Assembly: GCA_021828865.1 (NCBI GenBank)
Contig: JAJZCW010000008.1
Location: 1-64,000 of the forward strand
Reading direction: 5' to 3'
Length of the DNA stretch: 64,000 bases
From: Bacillota bacterium
Lineage (GTDB): Bacteria; Bacillota; Bacilli; Alicyclobacillales; SLC66
The notes under the pieces were generated by a model. That model saw nothing but the letters and a program-made list of their open reading frames with translations. It was not told the origin of the DNA and made no database searches. The translations under genes were made by a program, and so were the position numbers. This document shows, piece after piece, positions 34,199 to 44,793 of the stretch. Each line of letters begins with the position of its first letter. Position 1 is the stretch's first letter.

Positions 34199-35317
34199 CT
34201 ATTGCCCAGCAAAATTTTTTGCCACCCACCAGATCAACCCCACCCCTGCCAATCTCCCAAGTGCTAAAGCCATTTCGCGACTAATAAAATAAGCGGTCCT
34301 ATGTTGGGTGGAGCGCCTCGTCTCTTCTATTTCGTTAAACAGAATCGTTTGATAGGGAACCATGAAAAATGGAAAAAAAAGTGCAGTGAATATGCCGAAG
34401 ATCCATAGCATCTTAATATTCACAATCACCAGCCACAATAAGGAGAGCACCCCCAACACAAACGCCGCGATGGCAAGCACTATTTTACCTGAAATCTTCC
34501 ATTTTTGAAGTTTGCCCGCCAAATAAAACGCGCTAAAAGACAAGGTACCAATCACCAAACTGTACAAACCGAAAAATTCTTCACTCTTTGTCAATGAATA
34601 GGCTAGAATGCTGATAAAAAATGCATAAACCCCTTCACGCAGTCCGAATGCGATAGTCCCAAGCCACAAGCGAAACCAATCCGGATCTTCTCGAAAGCGA
34701 AATCCTTCCTGCAGATTGAACTGCTTTTCTTTTGGACTGTTAGTTGCCTTTGCACTGATTAGCAACAACAAGGCAAAAAGCGCCAAAGATAAGAGGAAGA
34801 CCATATAATATCCCGAATAATTTTTTGCCTTGGAAATAAGGATCCCTGCCAAAAATGGGAATGCAGTCGTTGCGATGGCTCCAGCAAAACCCAGTGTACC
34901 TTGAAAGGAGGGCCGTGTTTCCCATGTGGTCCAATCAAAACTAAGAATATTGAATCCAAACCAGTAGATCCCCTGACCAAATCCGTAAAGAATCCCCAGC
35001 ATAGAAAGGTCGACTTTTGGCGCGTTTCCCTGCGTGATTATCCAAATAAAAAAACCGGCGAGCAACACCACGCCCACCCTTAAAAACCATATTTCTTTCC
35101 ATTTTTTAGATAATTTCCCAGCAAAAAGAAACGCAATGGGGTACGCCAAGTATTCGAAAAAATTAAACTGCCCGATGGCGGCGATCGAATGATCCACACG
35201 AAAAATATAGATGTTGATGAAGGTTCCCGACAACGCCATTGCTGCCAAAAATAATGAATTCAACCATATCAAAAGCATACTGCCTGATCGCAAATTCAAC
35301 CATACCAAGGTTCGCAT
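34199..35317 (-). CDS. MFS-type membrane transporter (YqgE-like)
   Basis: This 372-residue protein has about ten to twelve hydrophobic segments and the MFS pattern, with short charged loops such as GKLSKKWKEIWF between helices 2 and 3 and SREMALALGRLAGVG near the end. The substrate is unknown. The ATG follows AAGGGGGGATGAC. It lies 73 bases past uppP in the same direction and could be in its operon. Confidence 0.72.
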   Translation of the reverse strand: MRTLVWLNLRSGSMLLIWLNSLFLAAMALSGTFINIYIFRVDHSIAAIGQFNFFEYLAYPIAFLFAGKLSKKWKEIWFLRVGVVLLAGFFIWIITQGNAPKVDLSMLGILYGFGQGIYWFGFNILSFDWTTWETRPSFQGTLGFAGAIATTAFPFLAGILISKAKNYSGYYMVFLLSLALFALLLLISAKATNSPKEKQFNLQEGFRFREDPDWFRLWLGTIAFGLREGVYAFFISILAYSLTKSEEFFGLYSLVIGTLSFSAFYLAGKLQKWKISGKIVLAIAAFVLGVLSLLWLVIVNIKMLWIFGIFTALFFPFFMVPYQTILFNEIEETRRSTQHRTAYFISREMALALGRLAGVGLIWWVAKNFAGQ

Positions 35318-35390
35318 GTCATCCCCCCTTGGTTAGAGGTTTGCAATCAGGCAGCATTTCTATCCGTATTCCAAAATATTGGCAACTAAC

Positions 35391-36230
35391 TTATATGAAA
35401 AAGCTGAGAATCAACGTTCCCACACCAACGATCAAGCAATAAATTCCAAATGGACGAAGAGCCCGCACTTCTCTAGTCTTAAAATAACGCATGAGAAACC
35501 AAGTACTGAAAAGCGCAGCAATCCCCGCAACGAGACCTCCAATCAGCGCCATGGTCAACATGCCATGAGCCGCATGATGAAGCTTAGGCAGTTCCTTTAC
35601 CGCTGCTCCGAGAATGATCGGTGTCGCAAGCAAAAAACTGAACCTTGCCGCCGCCTCGTAACGAAGGCCGTAAACAAGCCCACCAATCATCGACATTCCA
35701 GACCTTGAAAATCCCGGAATTAGAGCAAACGACTGCAAAATGCCAATGACAAGGGCTTGTCCATAGGATAAATCATGCGATTCCTTTCTTCCCGCTCGCT
35801 TCATTAAACGGTCTCCATAAAGCAAGATAATACCGTTTACAATTAAAAAAATCATCGCTATACGGGGATTACCAAACAGTGTTTCAAATTTGTGAGTAAA
35901 CAGCCCTCCCAAAATCACAGCAGGGATCGTGGCAACTACAATAAGAAAAAATTCTTTTCTTGCCATCCTGGCTTCATGCCTGCTCGATGCCTTTGAAGGA
36001 GCAAATATAGCACGCAAAAATACTAGCCAGTCCACGATAAAAAAGATGAGTAGTGCCACAGCGGTCCCAACATGCAGCATGACGATATAAGGTAAAAAGG
36101 TGGGACTCGACTGAATATTGGGCCAGTGAAAAAGAAATGGAATTAAAACCCCATGGCCCACACTGCTGATGGGGAATAATTCCGTGATGCCTTGTACAAG
36201 AGCGAAAATTAGTGTCTGCATGAGAGACAT
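35391..36230 (-). CDS. uppP: Undecaprenyl-diphosphatase UppP (BacA)
   Basis: This 279-residue membrane enzyme recycles the lipid carrier of wall synthesis by removing a phosphate from undecaprenyl diphosphate. The family motifs are QGITELFPISSVGH (near 13-26) and PGFSRSGMS. It has about eight hydrophobic segments. The ATG at 36230 follows AGGAGGAATTTGATAG. In the first motif, most relatives have P where this protein has F (ELFPISS versus ELLPISS/EFLPISS), a small variation. Confidence 0.9.
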   Translation of the reverse strand: MSLMQTLIFALVQGITELFPISSVGHGVLIPFLFHWPNIQSSPTFLPYIVMLHVGTAVALLIFFIVDWLVFLRAIFAPSKASSRHEARMARKEFFLIVVATIPAVILGGLFTHKFETLFGNPRIAMIFLIVNGIILLYGDRLMKRAGRKESHDLSYGQALVIGILQSFALIPGFSRSGMSMIGGLVYGLRYEAAARFSFLLATPIILGAAVKELPKLHHAAHGMLTMALIGGLVAGIAALFSTWFLMRYFKTREVRALRPFGIYCLIVGVGTLILSFFI

Positions 36231-36276
36231 CTATCAAATTCCTCCTAAAAACCGTTTCGCCCGTATTGTACCATAA

Positions 36277-39200
36277 TTACATATTGCGACGATATTGGCC
36301 TCCCACTTCATAAAGCGCTGAGGTTATTTGGCCAAGGCTTGCCACTTTCACCGTTTCCATCAATTCTGCAAATATATTGCCATCACTTTCTGCCACTCGT
36401 TTCAAGCGTTCAAGCGCCATCTCCGCTTCATCTTGGTGCATAGATTGAAATTGCCTTAGAGAGGTGATCTGCTGTTCTTTTTCTCCCTTTGTCGCCCTCG
36501 CAAGCTCAAGCTCCGGTGGTTGATAATCTTCTTGAAGCGTAAGTGGATTGATAAACGTGTTGACGCCGATGATCGGTAGTTCCCCCGAATGCTTAAGGGT
36601 TTCATAATAAAGCGACTCTTCCTGAATTTTTCCACGTTGATATTGCAGTTCCATGGCACCAAGCACTCCGCCCCGCTCATGCAAACGAAGGAATTCTTCA
36701 AGCACCGCCTGCTCTACTATGTCTGTTAATTCCTCAACAATGTAGGCCCCCTGGATTGGGTTTTCATTTTTTGTCAAGCCAAATTCCCGATTAATGATCA
36801 TCTGGATGGCCATGGCTCTTCTCACCGAGCCTTCTGTCGGCGTGGTGATCGCCTCGTCATAAGCATTGGTGTGAAGAGAATTCGTATTGTCATAGATCGC
36901 AAGGAGTGCTTGGAGCGTTGTTCGAATATCGTTAAAATCCACTTCCTGAGCGTGTAATGACCTTCCTGAGGTTTGAATATGATATTTTAATTTTTGGCTG
37001 CGTTCATTGCCCCCATACAGTTGTTTGATCACGACCGACCAGATTCGGCGCGCCACGCGCCCCATCACAGTGTACTCCGGATCCATCCCGTTGCTGAAAA
37101 AGAAGGACAGATTCGGCGCAAAGTCATCAATATTCATACCTCGACTAAGGTAATACTCCACATAGGTAAATGCATTGGCAAGCGTAAACGCCAGTTGCGT
37201 AATGGGATTGGCCCCCGCCTCCGCGATGTGGTAACCACTTATCGAAACAGAGTAGTAATTCCTCATTTTGTGTTGAATAAAGTATTCCTGAATGTCTCCC
37301 ATCAGGCGAAGGGCAAATTCAGTTGAAAAAATGCAAGTATTCTGCCCCTGATCTTCTTTCAATATATCGGCTTGAACCGTACCTCTGACCACCTGTAGCG
37401 TTTGCTCTTTCACACCTACCAGTTCACTATCCGTTAAAGAACGGCCCAGTTCACTTTCTTTTTCCCGGACCTGCTGATTGATCGCTGTATTTAAATACAT
37501 TGCAAGGATCATGGGTGCGGGTCCGTTGATCGTCATGGACACAGAGGTATTCGGATCGATGAGATCAAACCCTGCATATAGCTTTTCCATATCTTCAAGA
37601 GTGCAGATAGAGACGCCGCTCTCCCCTACTTTTCCGTAAATATCCGGTCTTTCCGCCGGATCTTCTCCGTATAACGTGACACTGTCAAATGCAGTAGATA
37701 AACGTTTCGCCTTATCTTCTTTAGATAAAAAGTGAAACCTTCGATTCGTGCGCTCTGGTGTCCCTTCCCCCGCAAATTGACGTCGAGGTTCTTCTTCCGT
37801 GCGTTTTAGCGGAAATACGCCAGCTGTATAGGGAAATGATCCTGGCACATTCTCAAGCCCCATGTAACGCACGATATCGCCATAATCGTAGAGTGTTGGC
37901 ACTGCCACTTTGGGAATGTCCAGTCCTGATAGAGATTTGTGATAAAGCGGTTGACGCTGCTCTTTTCCGCGCGTGACCGTCACCAATTCTTTCGCCCGGT
38001 AACGGCTCACGACTTCCGCATATTCAGCAATGTCCGAGAGCGATTTTGGCCTTAACTGGGATTTGATGGCCTCCATTTTACGATCAATGGCAGCAAGTGT
38101 CGTCTCCCCATCTTCCTGCAATGCGGCTTTTGTGCCTTCTAGTTGATACAGCGTTCGTGCAAACTGGGCTTGTGCTTCAACCTCCGCTCGATAACCTCTC
38201 ACTTTCTGAACGATATCCAGCAGATAATGCACCCGATCACCAGGTATCAACGAGGTACGCGTGGGAATCCCTGTCACGAGGGATAACCTACTTTGCCACG
38301 AAAAAGTTTTTTTCTCATTGATTGCACTAATCAGTGCCAAGTATAGCGAATTGGTGCCAATATCGTTGAATTGGCTCGCAATCGTACCATAGACAGGCAT
38401 CGCATCAAGCGGTTCGTGAAAACGGTTGAAATTACGCTGAATTTGTTTTTGCACGTGTCGCAGTGCATCGTTCGCACCTTTGCGGTCAAATTTATTGATC
38501 GCAACAAGATCTGCGTAATCAAGCATGTCTATTTTTTCGAGTTGTGACGGTGCACCAAATTCTGCTGTCATGACGTAGACGCTGACATCTGCGATCTCTG
38601 AAACAGCGGCATCTCCTTGGCCTATCCCGCTTGTTTCGACGAGAATCAGATCAAACCCCGCTGCTCTCACGACCTGAATGGCATCCTGAATCGCGAGTGA
38701 CAGTTCTGAATGCGACTTCCTCGTTGCAAGCGAACGCATATACACGCGATCATCGTGGATCGCATTCATGCGAATGCGATCGCCAAGCAGTGCGCCACCA
38801 CTTTTTTGCCGGGAAGGATCCACCGATAAAATGGCGACCGATTTGTCCTTAAAATCGCGCAAAAAGCGCCTGACCAGTTCATCGGTTAACGAACTTTTCC
38901 CCGCGCCACCTGTACCAGTCATGCCTACGATAACACTGTCTGAGTGTTTTTCTTGCATCACTTTTTCTAGCACGCTTGCCGATGCCTTCCGATCGCCCAC
39001 ATGCTCTTCTACCAGACTAATCAGTTCGGCAATGGTCAAGGTATCGTCTTTTTCCAACTTTTCATTACCTTTCAAAAAAGCGGCGGCGCGCGCCTTGGGA
39101 GTCGGCCAGTCGGACTTTCGCAACATGTCGTTGATCATGCCTTGTAGCCCCAACGCCCGGCCATCGTCAGGCGAGTAAATGCGTGCCACCCCATATGCGT

Positions 39201-39537
39201 GCAACTCCTCAATCTCGCGAGGCACAATGACACCTCCGCCACCGCCAAACACACGGATGTGGCCTGCGCCGCGATCTTTTAGCATACCCACCATGTATTT
39301 GAAAAACTCCATGTGTCCGCCTTGATAGGAACTAATCGCAATCGCCTGCGCATCTTCCATGATGGCCGCATCGACAATTTCTTTTACGGACCTGTTATGT
39401 CCCAAATGAATCACTTCAGCACCGCTCGCTTGCAACAACCGACGAAAAATATTAATGGACGCATCGTGACCGTCAAATAAACTCGCTGCTGTGACAAATC
39501 GAACTTGATGTTGGGGCAGATATCGTTCAGTTTCCAT
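36277..39537 (-). CDS. icmF: Fused isobutyryl-CoA mutase (IcmF)
   Basis: This 1086-residue protein joins three parts in order. A B12-binding domain (about 12-145) carries the D-x-H24 lower-ligand motif. A MeaB-like GTPase chaperone (about 200-410) has the P-loop [10 protein letters not shown] at about 207-216. The acyl-CoA mutase TIM barrel follows at about 550-1080. Phe588 and Gln732 occupy the positions that distinguish isobutyryl-CoA mutase from methylmalonyl-CoA mutase (Tyr and Arg there), and SGYH770 is the active-site histidine segment. It interconverts isobutyryl-CoA and butyryl-CoA, linking valine breakdown to beta-oxidation. Its gene follows a TetR regulator in the same direction. 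Confidence 0.93.
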   Translation of the reverse strand: METERYLPQHQVRFVTAASLFDGHDASINIFRRLLQASGAEVIHLGHNRSVKEIVDAAIMEDAQAIAISSYQGGHMEFFKYMVGMLKDRGAGHIRVFGGGGGVIVPREIEELHAYGVARIYSPDDGRALGLQGMINDMLRKSDWPTPKARAAAFLKGNEKLEKDDTLTIAELISLVEEHVGDRKASASVLEKVMQEKHSDSVIVGMTGTGGAGKSSLTDELVRRFLRDFKDKSVAILSVDPSRQKSGGALLGDRIRMNAIHDDRVYMRSLATRKSHSELSLAIQDAIQVVRAAGFDLILVETSGIGQGDAAVSEIADVSVYVMTAEFGAPSQLEKIDMLDYADLVAINKFDRKGANDALRHVQKQIQRNFNRFHEPLDAMPVYGTIASQFNDIGTNSLYLALISAINEKKTFSWQSRLSLVTGIPTRTSLIPGDRVHYLLDIVQKVRGYRAEVEAQAQFARTLYQLEGTKAALQEDGETTLAAIDRKMEAIKSQLRPKSLSDIAEYAEVVSRYRAKELVTVTRGKEQRQPLYHKSLSGLDIPKVAVPTLYDYGDIVRYMGLENVPGSFPYTAGVFPLKRTEEEPRRQFAGEGTPERTNRRFHFLSKEDKAKRLSTAFDSVTLYGEDPAERPDIYGKVGESGVSICTLEDMEKLYAGFDLIDPNTSVSMTINGPAPMILAMYLNTAINQQVREKESELGRSLTDSELVGVKEQTLQVVRGTVQADILKEDQGQNTCIFSTEFALRLMGDIQEYFIQHKMRNYYSVSISGYHIAEAGANPITQLAFTLANAFTYVEYYLSRGMNIDDFAPNLSFFFSNGMDPEYTVMGRVARRIWSVVIKQLYGGNERSQKLKYHIQTSGRSLHAQEVDFNDIRTTLQALLAIYDNTNSLHTNAYDEAITTPTEGSVRRAMAIQMIINREFGLTKNENPIQGAYIVEELTDIVEQAVLEEFLRLHERGGVLGAMELQYQRGKIQEESLYYETLKHSGELPIIGVNTFINPLTLQEDYQPPELELARATKGEKEQQITSLRQFQSMHQDEAEMALERLKRVAESDGNIFAELMETVKVASLGQITSALYEVGGQYRRNM

Positions 39538-39564
39538 AATAAATCCTCCTTTTTCGTTCCTGGT

Positions 39565-40197
39565 CTATCTTTCCTGCGCGACAAGTTCTCTCATCAGCAA
39601 GGAAGTTTGCGTTTCAATAAAGGTCTCTAAGGAATACTTTCTCTGTAACGACCAACGCCGGAACGCCCACATTTGACCTAAAACGACAATGTTATGAGCC
39701 ATTAAAGATACCACCTCTGGCTCAATGACAAATGAACCATCCTCGATTCCGGCGCGGAGCAAATCCGCAAAAAACTCTGTAATCCTCTCTTCTCTTGCGA
39801 GCACATACTCCATATAATTTCCCGGCAACGACTTGGTTTCCTGATAGATAAGCAGTACCCATTCCTGCAGTTCATCCATCACCCGAAAAAAGCCATTAAA
39901 AATCAGCGGCATTCTCTCTACGACCGTGTTGCCTTGTGAAGTGACCATCCGCAGTCGATCCTCCACCTGCGTATGAATCATGTCACAGACCAGGTACAAA
40001 ATATCTTCTTTTGAATTGACGTATTCATATAAAGTGCCGGTCCCCAATCCGCTTTCGCGCGCGATTTCCCGCGTGGTGGTTTTGTGATAACCTTTTTCAG
40101 CAAAAAGCTTCGTTGCCGCCATCACAATCTGCTCGCGACGGACACGAACTAATTCAGGGTCCTTTACCGGTGTTGAAATTGGTCCCATTCCGCTCAA
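39565..40197 (-). CDS. TetR-family regulator upstream of icmF
   Basis: This protein of about 210 residues has a TetR DNA-binding domain (about 18-65: QIVMAATKLFAEKGYHKTTTREIARESGLGTGTLYEYVNSKEDIL) and an all-helical ligand domain. It lies 27 bases ahead of icmF and shares the half-site TTGACTGA upstream of itself and upstream of fadN, so an acyl-CoA-responsive FadR-like role is plausible. TTG at 40197, 7 bases after AAGGAGG, is the best start, not the frame opening at 40263. Confidence 0.8.
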   Translation of the reverse strand: MSGMGPISTPVKDPELVRVRREQIVMAATKLFAEKGYHKTTTREIARESGLGTGTLYEYVNSKEDILYLVCDMIHTQVEDRLRMVTSQGNTVVERMPLIFNGFFRVMDELQEWVLLIYQETKSLPGNYMEYVLAREERITEFFADLLRAGIEDGSFVIEPEVVSLMAHNIVVLGQMWAFRRWSLQRKYSLETFIETQTSLLMRELVAQER

Positions 40198-40213
40198 AGG
40201 TTCTCCTCCTTTT

Positions 40214-40233
40214 CCGATCGAGCGCTCAGTCAA
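40214..40233 (-). promoter_or_regulatory. Candidate TetR operator upstream of the regulator gene
   Basis: The site reads TTGACTGAGCGCTCGATCGG on the minus strand and centres on a perfect GAGCGCTC palindrome. It lies 17 bases before the TetR start codon and shares TTGACTGA with the site before fadN, which suggests autoregulation by a shared factor. Binding is not proven. Confidence 0.5.
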
Positions 40234-40281
40234 ATTTATCTTATCATAAACCTTTCGATTCAACCAGTCATTCTTGCCTAC

Positions 40282-40701
40282 TTATATTTTGGGCAACTTC
40301 TGTAGTTTAGCAGATGCCACTTGATATGTTGCCTCCGCTTTTTCCAACTTTTCTTCCTGAATTCCTATATCCACATACAGGTCAGAAAAATCAAACAGAC
40401 TATTAGATCGCTTTAACAACGCTCCCAAATGTTCACTCACATCGACCGCCGTTTCATTGACTTCCCCCATTTCCGTCTCCACTTCTTTAATCAAACGCTT
40501 CTCCTCTGCTTTTTCATAAAGCGAGAAATAATCCAACTCACTTTCAAAATCCATCACTTTGGAAATCAGTTCAGATGTCCTTTTTTGCAACTTTCTAATG
40601 CGAAAGGCAAAATCCCCTTTCCGGTGAAAGCGCAAGGCCCCCCAACCGATCACTACCAAAATGACCAAAATAACAAATCCAATGAAGGCAATGAAATGCA
40701 A
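40282..40701 (-). CDS. Small membrane-anchored coiled-coil protein
   Basis: This protein of about 139 residues has one N-terminal membrane helix ([18 protein letters not shown]) followed by a basic stretch. A long helical, probably coiled-coil region then alternates charged and hydrophobic residues ([20 protein letters not shown] and onwards). I do not recognise it. TTG at 40701, six bases after GGGAGAGG, is the best start; the frame itself opens at 40794. It is divergent from the LysM/3D gene. Confidence 0.55.
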   Translation of the reverse strand: MHFIAFIGFVILVILVVIGWGALRFHRKGDFAFRIRKLQKRTSELISKVMDFESELDYFSLYEKAEEKRLIKEVETEMGEVNETAVDVSEHLGALLKRSNSLFDFSDLYVDIGIQEEKLEKAEATYQVASAKLQKLPKI

Positions 40702-40797
40702 AATAACCTCTCCCATCAAAAAAAAATAACAACTATGAGGTTTACAATTTATCAATTTAGTAAATACTGCCAAGAAAATGAGGAAAGGAGCCAATTT

Positions 40798-41712
40798 ATG
40801 AGATTCAAGCGTCCACTTTTATTCATGATCGCGCTTGTATTTCTTGCACTCGGCAGTTATTCCATGAAAGTAGCCATGGGCAAAAACGAGAATCCATTGA
40901 CAAGTGTATCATCGTCAACTGACATTTACACCGTACAAAGCGGAGACACACTTTCCGCCATCGCCAGCGTTTTTCACACTACCGTACAGAATATTGCAAG
41001 CCTAAATTCACTGGTTAATCCAGACATGATTTACGTTGGCGAGCGATTAAAAATCCCAAACAGACCCTCCGCGGTGCCAAAATCCGCCAAAGCGATGATC
41101 TGCACGTTGACGGCCTATACGGCAGGATACGAGTCCACCGGTAAAATGCCAGGTCAACCCGGGTATGATATTACTTCCACTGGCCAAAAAGCCGTTCAGG
41201 GACTGTCCATCGCAGTTGATCCACAGATCATACCGTATGGGACACCAGTGTATATACCAGGACTTGGAGTTCGCATTGCTGATGATACCGGAGGAGCCAT
41301 CATTGGTAATCGGATTGATGTTTTTTACAACCAAGTTCAAACTGCTTTAAAATTTGGCGTCAAGAGAAATGTCATTATTTATTTGCTCCCTAAAAAGGAT
41401 ATCATGTTTCGTGGAGAATTTCCTATTTTGCGCAACACACTTTTACATCCGGGATTATCTCATCATACAAAAAGGAACACTCCACAAAATGTAGCGGGAC
41501 CAAATAACTTGATCAAAAAATACAAAGCGTTAATTTTAACGTTGCAAAAATCAGATTCCGCTACTCGCTACACTTCGCGGATACCTGGACCTGCTATACA
41601 AACTCGTTCCCAATCCATTGATGTGATGTCTGCATTCGATGTGACTGTCGAACAGAAAATCTGGTTGCCGCTCATCCATTCCATCGTGAGAGGTCATCAA
41701 AAAAACGCATAA
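40798..41712 (+). CDS. Exported LysM and 3D-domain protein with C-terminal extension
   Basis: This 304-residue protein has a signal anchor (1-26), one LysM repeat (about 43-88, YTVQSGDTL) and a 3D domain (about 100-197; [29 protein letters not shown]). A basic C-terminal extension of about 105 residues has no known domain. It should bind peptidoglycan and may cut it. The [12 protein letters not shown] insert in its 3D domain is like the one in the protein at 3063-3626. ATG at 40798 follows AGGAAAGGAGCC; the longer upstream frame runs through the opposite gene and is not used. A perfect terminator follows. Confidence 0.82.
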   Translation: MRFKRPLLFMIALVFLALGSYSMKVAMGKNENPLTSVSSSTDIYTVQSGDTLSAIASVFHTTVQNIASLNSLVNPDMIYVGERLKIPNRPSAVPKSAKAMICTLTAYTAGYESTGKMPGQPGYDITSTGQKAVQGLSIAVDPQIIPYGTPVYIPGLGVRIADDTGGAIIGNRIDVFYNQVQTALKFGVKRNVIIYLLPKKDIMFRGEFPILRNTLLHPGLSHHTKRNTPQNVAGPNNLIKKYKALILTLQKSDSATRYTSRIPGPAIQTRSQSIDVMSAFDVTVEQKIWLPLIHSIVRGHQKNA

Positions 41713-41713
41713 A

Positions 41714-41752
41714 AAACAGGGTTTGAGACTATTTTTGTCTCAAACCCTGTTT
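41714..41752. terminator. Bidirectional terminator between the LysM/3D gene and fadE
   Basis: A perfect 16-pair stem (41714-41729 with 41737-41752, AAACAGGGTTTGAGAC) encloses a 7-base loop. The stem ends are A/T-rich on both sides, and it sits between convergent genes, serving the LysM/3D gene and the fadNAE operon. Confidence 0.85.
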
Positions 41753-41768
41753 ATTTGATTGCTATTGA

Positions 41769-43541
41769 TTACGCCAGGTATTTTTCTGCGTCACCAAGAC
41801 GCTTTGCGATGCTGCGTTTGAGCGTCACTGTATTAGGTGCGGTGTACCTTGTCAGTTTCTTGACTACAGAAAGGGTGGTGCGTAGCGTGTCTCCCTCTTC
41901 CATCGCGCCAACAGAGTCTTTTGCAAATTGTTCCACGAGCGGGAAGGTTTCCGCAACATAGAGACGCACGTAGTCAGCTTGCAATTCCGCATTCGCAGCA
42001 CCGCTTGCTATCGCTTTTTGTGCGCGCACCAGACCGCTCTCCATTCCGTACAGGTAAATGGCCATATCTGCCATATTCGAGAGGAGTTCTTGCTCTTGAT
42101 CGAGTTTGGTGCCATATTTCTGAACGGCCATTCCGCCGACAAGCAAAATCAATTTGCGCGTCATTTCTACGGCATACGCTTCGCGGCCAAGTACCGCCGA
42201 TTCGTCTGCTGGTTCGATCATGCCCATCAGTTCGCCTTGCAGTGCCTGAGCGGCTTGAAGCAGTGCCACTTCGCCTTTCATGGCTTTTCTCATTAAGGTG
42301 CCGGGAATCAGCAGGCGATTAATTTCGTTGGTACCTTCAAAAATGCGGTTGATCCGGGAATCACGATACATCCGTTCGATTGGATAATCTTGAATAAACC
42401 CAGCGCCACCGTGAATTTGAACACCTTGATCGACCACAAAATCAAGCACTTCAGAACCAAGGACCTTATTGATCGAACATTCGATCGCAAACTCACTGAT
42501 CGCTTTCGCCGATTCAGAACCAGAATATTCGCCGCTAAGATCGAGTTCAGAAAGTGCTTTGTCAATTGCACCAGTCGTGCGGTAAACAGCGCTCTCTGCA
42601 ATATAGGTGCGTGCGGCCATGTCCGCAATCTTCGATTGCATGAGCGGGAAGTTGAAAATCGGTTGCTTAAATTGTTCCCTAGTTTTTGCGTACGTCACCG
42701 ATGCCTCGATGGCGGCTTTCGAACCACCAACACAACCAACTGCCAATTTGTATCTGCCAATATTCAGGATGTTAAAGGCAATTTGATGGCCTTTTCCGGC
42801 TTCACCGAGCAGATTTTCAACAGGCACTTTCACGTCTTCCAAAATGAGCGGACGAGTGGAAGAAGCCTTGATGCCCATTTTCTTTTCTTCAGGGCCTGTC
42901 GAGAGTCCTGGAGTATCTCGTTCCACAATAAACGCTGAGAAATGCTCACCGTCGATTTTCGCGTAGACGATGAACACGTCTGCAAATGCTGAGTTGGTGA
43001 TGTATTGCTTCGTCCCGTTGAGGACATAGTACTTTCCGTCCTCAGAAAGTTTGGCCGTTGTTCTGGCACCGAGCGCATCAGACCCGGAACCAGGTTCGGT
43101 CAGTGCATAGGCAGCAAATTTTCTGCCAGATGACAGATCAGGAAGGTATTTTTTCTTTTGCGCTTCGTTACCAAAAAACACAATCGGCAATGTTCCAATC
43201 CCCACGTGTGCGCCTTGCGACAGTGCAAAGGAACCACCGCGTGTGAGGTATTCCGTTATCAGTGCTGAACTGACTTTATCCATTCCAAGTCCTTCATAAG
43301 CTTCCGGCACATCAGCTGCGAGAAGTCCAAGGTCGCCCGCTTTTTTCATCAATTTAACCGTGAGGTCCCAATCCTGATGCTCGAGTTGCTCACCAACTGG
43401 GAGCACTTCCCCTTGCACAAAATCCAGCGTGGTTTTGGCAATCATCTTGTGCTCGTCATTGAACTCTTCTGGTGTAAAAACCAGATCCGGTGTGGTTGCT
43501 TTGACAAAAAATGCAGCACCGTATTCCCTTTGTTCACTCAT
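41769..43541 (-). CDS. fadE: Acyl-CoA dehydrogenase (FadE/YusJ type)
   Basis: This 590-residue FAD enzyme makes the first oxidation of acyl-CoA in beta-oxidation. The core domain has YALTEPGSGSDALG, KQYITNSAFAD, the RxFxGTNEINR segment (INRIFEGTNEINRLL) and an extra C-terminal domain of about 190 residues, as in the long YusJ type. It is the last gene of fadN-fadA-fadE. The ATG follows AGGAGATCGACG. The terminator at 41714-41752 ends the operon. Confidence 0.9.
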   Translation of the reverse strand: MSEQREYGAAFFVKATTPDLVFTPEEFNDEHKMIAKTTLDFVQGEVLPVGEQLEHQDWDLTVKLMKKAGDLGLLAADVPEAYEGLGMDKVSSALITEYLTRGGSFALSQGAHVGIGTLPIVFFGNEAQKKKYLPDLSSGRKFAAYALTEPGSGSDALGARTTAKLSEDGKYYVLNGTKQYITNSAFADVFIVYAKIDGEHFSAFIVERDTPGLSTGPEEKKMGIKASSTRPLILEDVKVPVENLLGEAGKGHQIAFNILNIGRYKLAVGCVGGSKAAIEASVTYAKTREQFKQPIFNFPLMQSKIADMAARTYIAESAVYRTTGAIDKALSELDLSGEYSGSESAKAISEFAIECSINKVLGSEVLDFVVDQGVQIHGGAGFIQDYPIERMYRDSRINRIFEGTNEINRLLIPGTLMRKAMKGEVALLQAAQALQGELMGMIEPADESAVLGREAYAVEMTRKLILLVGGMAVQKYGTKLDQEQELLSNMADMAIYLYGMESGLVRAQKAIASGAANAELQADYVRLYVAETFPLVEQFAKDSVGAMEEGDTLRTTLSVVKKLTRYTAPNTVTLKRSIAKRLGDAEKYLA

Positions 43542-43583
43542 TATCGTCGATCTCCTCTCAATATCAGGGTTCTCATCCCTTGA

Positions 43584-44762
43584 TTATACGCGTTCAAAAA
43601 CACCTGCCGCACCCATACCGCCGCCTATACACATGGTGACTAGCCCATAGCGTCCATTGCGGCGAGCAAGTTCGTGGAGCAACGTGACGGTTTGCCTGGA
43701 ACCTGTGCATCCAAGTGGATGGCCAAGCGCAATGGCACCGCCACTTACGTTCACTTTTTCCGGATTCATGCCCAGTTCCCGGATGACATAAAGGGATTGC
43801 GAGGCAAACGCCTCGTTCAATTCAATGAGATCCATATCATCAACTGTAAGACCGGCCTTTTCTAGTGCTTTCGGCACAGCCGCTACTGGACCAACCCCCA
43901 TAATGTCTGGGTCCACGCCAGCTACCGCAAAGGAACGAAACACGCCAAGTGGCTTAAGCCCTTCTTTTGCAGCGCGATCTGCTGACATCATTATCAGCGC
44001 CGCAGCCCCGTCACTGGTTTGCGATGAGTTACCAGCGGTTACCGTTCCTGTCACGCTGAAGGCAGGCTTTAATTTGGCTAGCGCTTCAAGAGAAGTGTCT
44101 TTGCGGACTCCCTCATCTGTATCAAAGACCATCTTTTGAGCACGTGGTTTCCCTGATTCATCCGTATCGGACAAGGTCACTTCAAATGGAATGATTTCTT
44201 CTTTAAATTTCCCGGATTCAATCGCCGCTGCAGCGCGTTGGTGGCTGCGAAGCGCAAATTCGTCCTGTTCTGCGCGGGATATTTCAAAACGCCTTGCCAC
44301 TTCTTCTGCCGTATGACCCATGGACATATATGATTCCGGGTAATTTTCCGCCAAATACGGGTTAGGAGAAATATTGTATCCCCCCATAGGCAGTCGGCTC
44401 ATACTTTCTACGCCACCTGCCACCAGTACTTCGTTCATACCCGTCTGAATGCTCTGGGCGGCAATTGCAATCGTCTGCAATCCGGAACTGCAGAAGCGAT
44501 TGACCGTCATCCCTGAGACGGATGTTGGCAATCCTGCGCGTAGCGCAATAATGCGAGCCATGTTCATCCCTTGCTCCGCTTCCGGTGTCGCGCATCCAAT
44601 TATCAAATCCTCGATCAATGCTGGGTCCAATTGTCCAGCGCGCTTCAAAACGCCTTCCAGTACGGCGGTGCCGTAATCGTCCGGACGGGTTTGACGCAGC
44701 GAGCCTTTGCCAGCCTTCCCGATCGCGCTACGCCCCATCGCCACGATCACTGCTTCTTTCAT
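43584..44762 (-). CDS. fadA: Acetyl-CoA acyltransferase (thiolase, FadA type)
   Basis: This 392-residue thiolase cleaves 3-ketoacyl-CoA in the last step of beta-oxidation. The first cysteine lies in NRFCSSGLQTI, the histidine in GGAIALGHPLGCTGSRQ and the second cysteine in MCIGGGMGAAG. ATG at 44762 after GAAGAGGAGGTTAAC is the start; the frame opens earlier but inside the intergenic space. It lies between fadN and fadE. Confidence 0.93.
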   Translation of the reverse strand: MKEAVIVAMGRSAIGKAGKGSLRQTRPDDYGTAVLEGVLKRAGQLDPALIEDLIIGCATPEAEQGMNMARIIALRAGLPTSVSGMTVNRFCSSGLQTIAIAAQSIQTGMNEVLVAGGVESMSRLPMGGYNISPNPYLAENYPESYMSMGHTAEEVARRFEISRAEQDEFALRSHQRAAAAIESGKFKEEIIPFEVTLSDTDESGKPRAQKMVFDTDEGVRKDTSLEALAKLKPAFSVTGTVTAGNSSQTSDGAAALIMMSADRAAKEGLKPLGVFRSFAVAGVDPDIMGVGPVAAVPKALEKAGLTVDDMDLIELNEAFASQSLYVIRELGMNPEKVNVSGGAIALGHPLGCTGSRQTVTLLHELARRNGRYGLVTMCIGGGMGAAGVFERV

Positions 44763-44793
44763 CGCGTTAACCTCCTCTTCCTCATCGCTATTG

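Noticed and set aside
40429-40797. N-terminal extension of the LysM/3D frame
   Set aside because: It runs antisense through the coiled-coil gene; the ATG at 40798 has an excellent ribosome site and begins a signal peptide.
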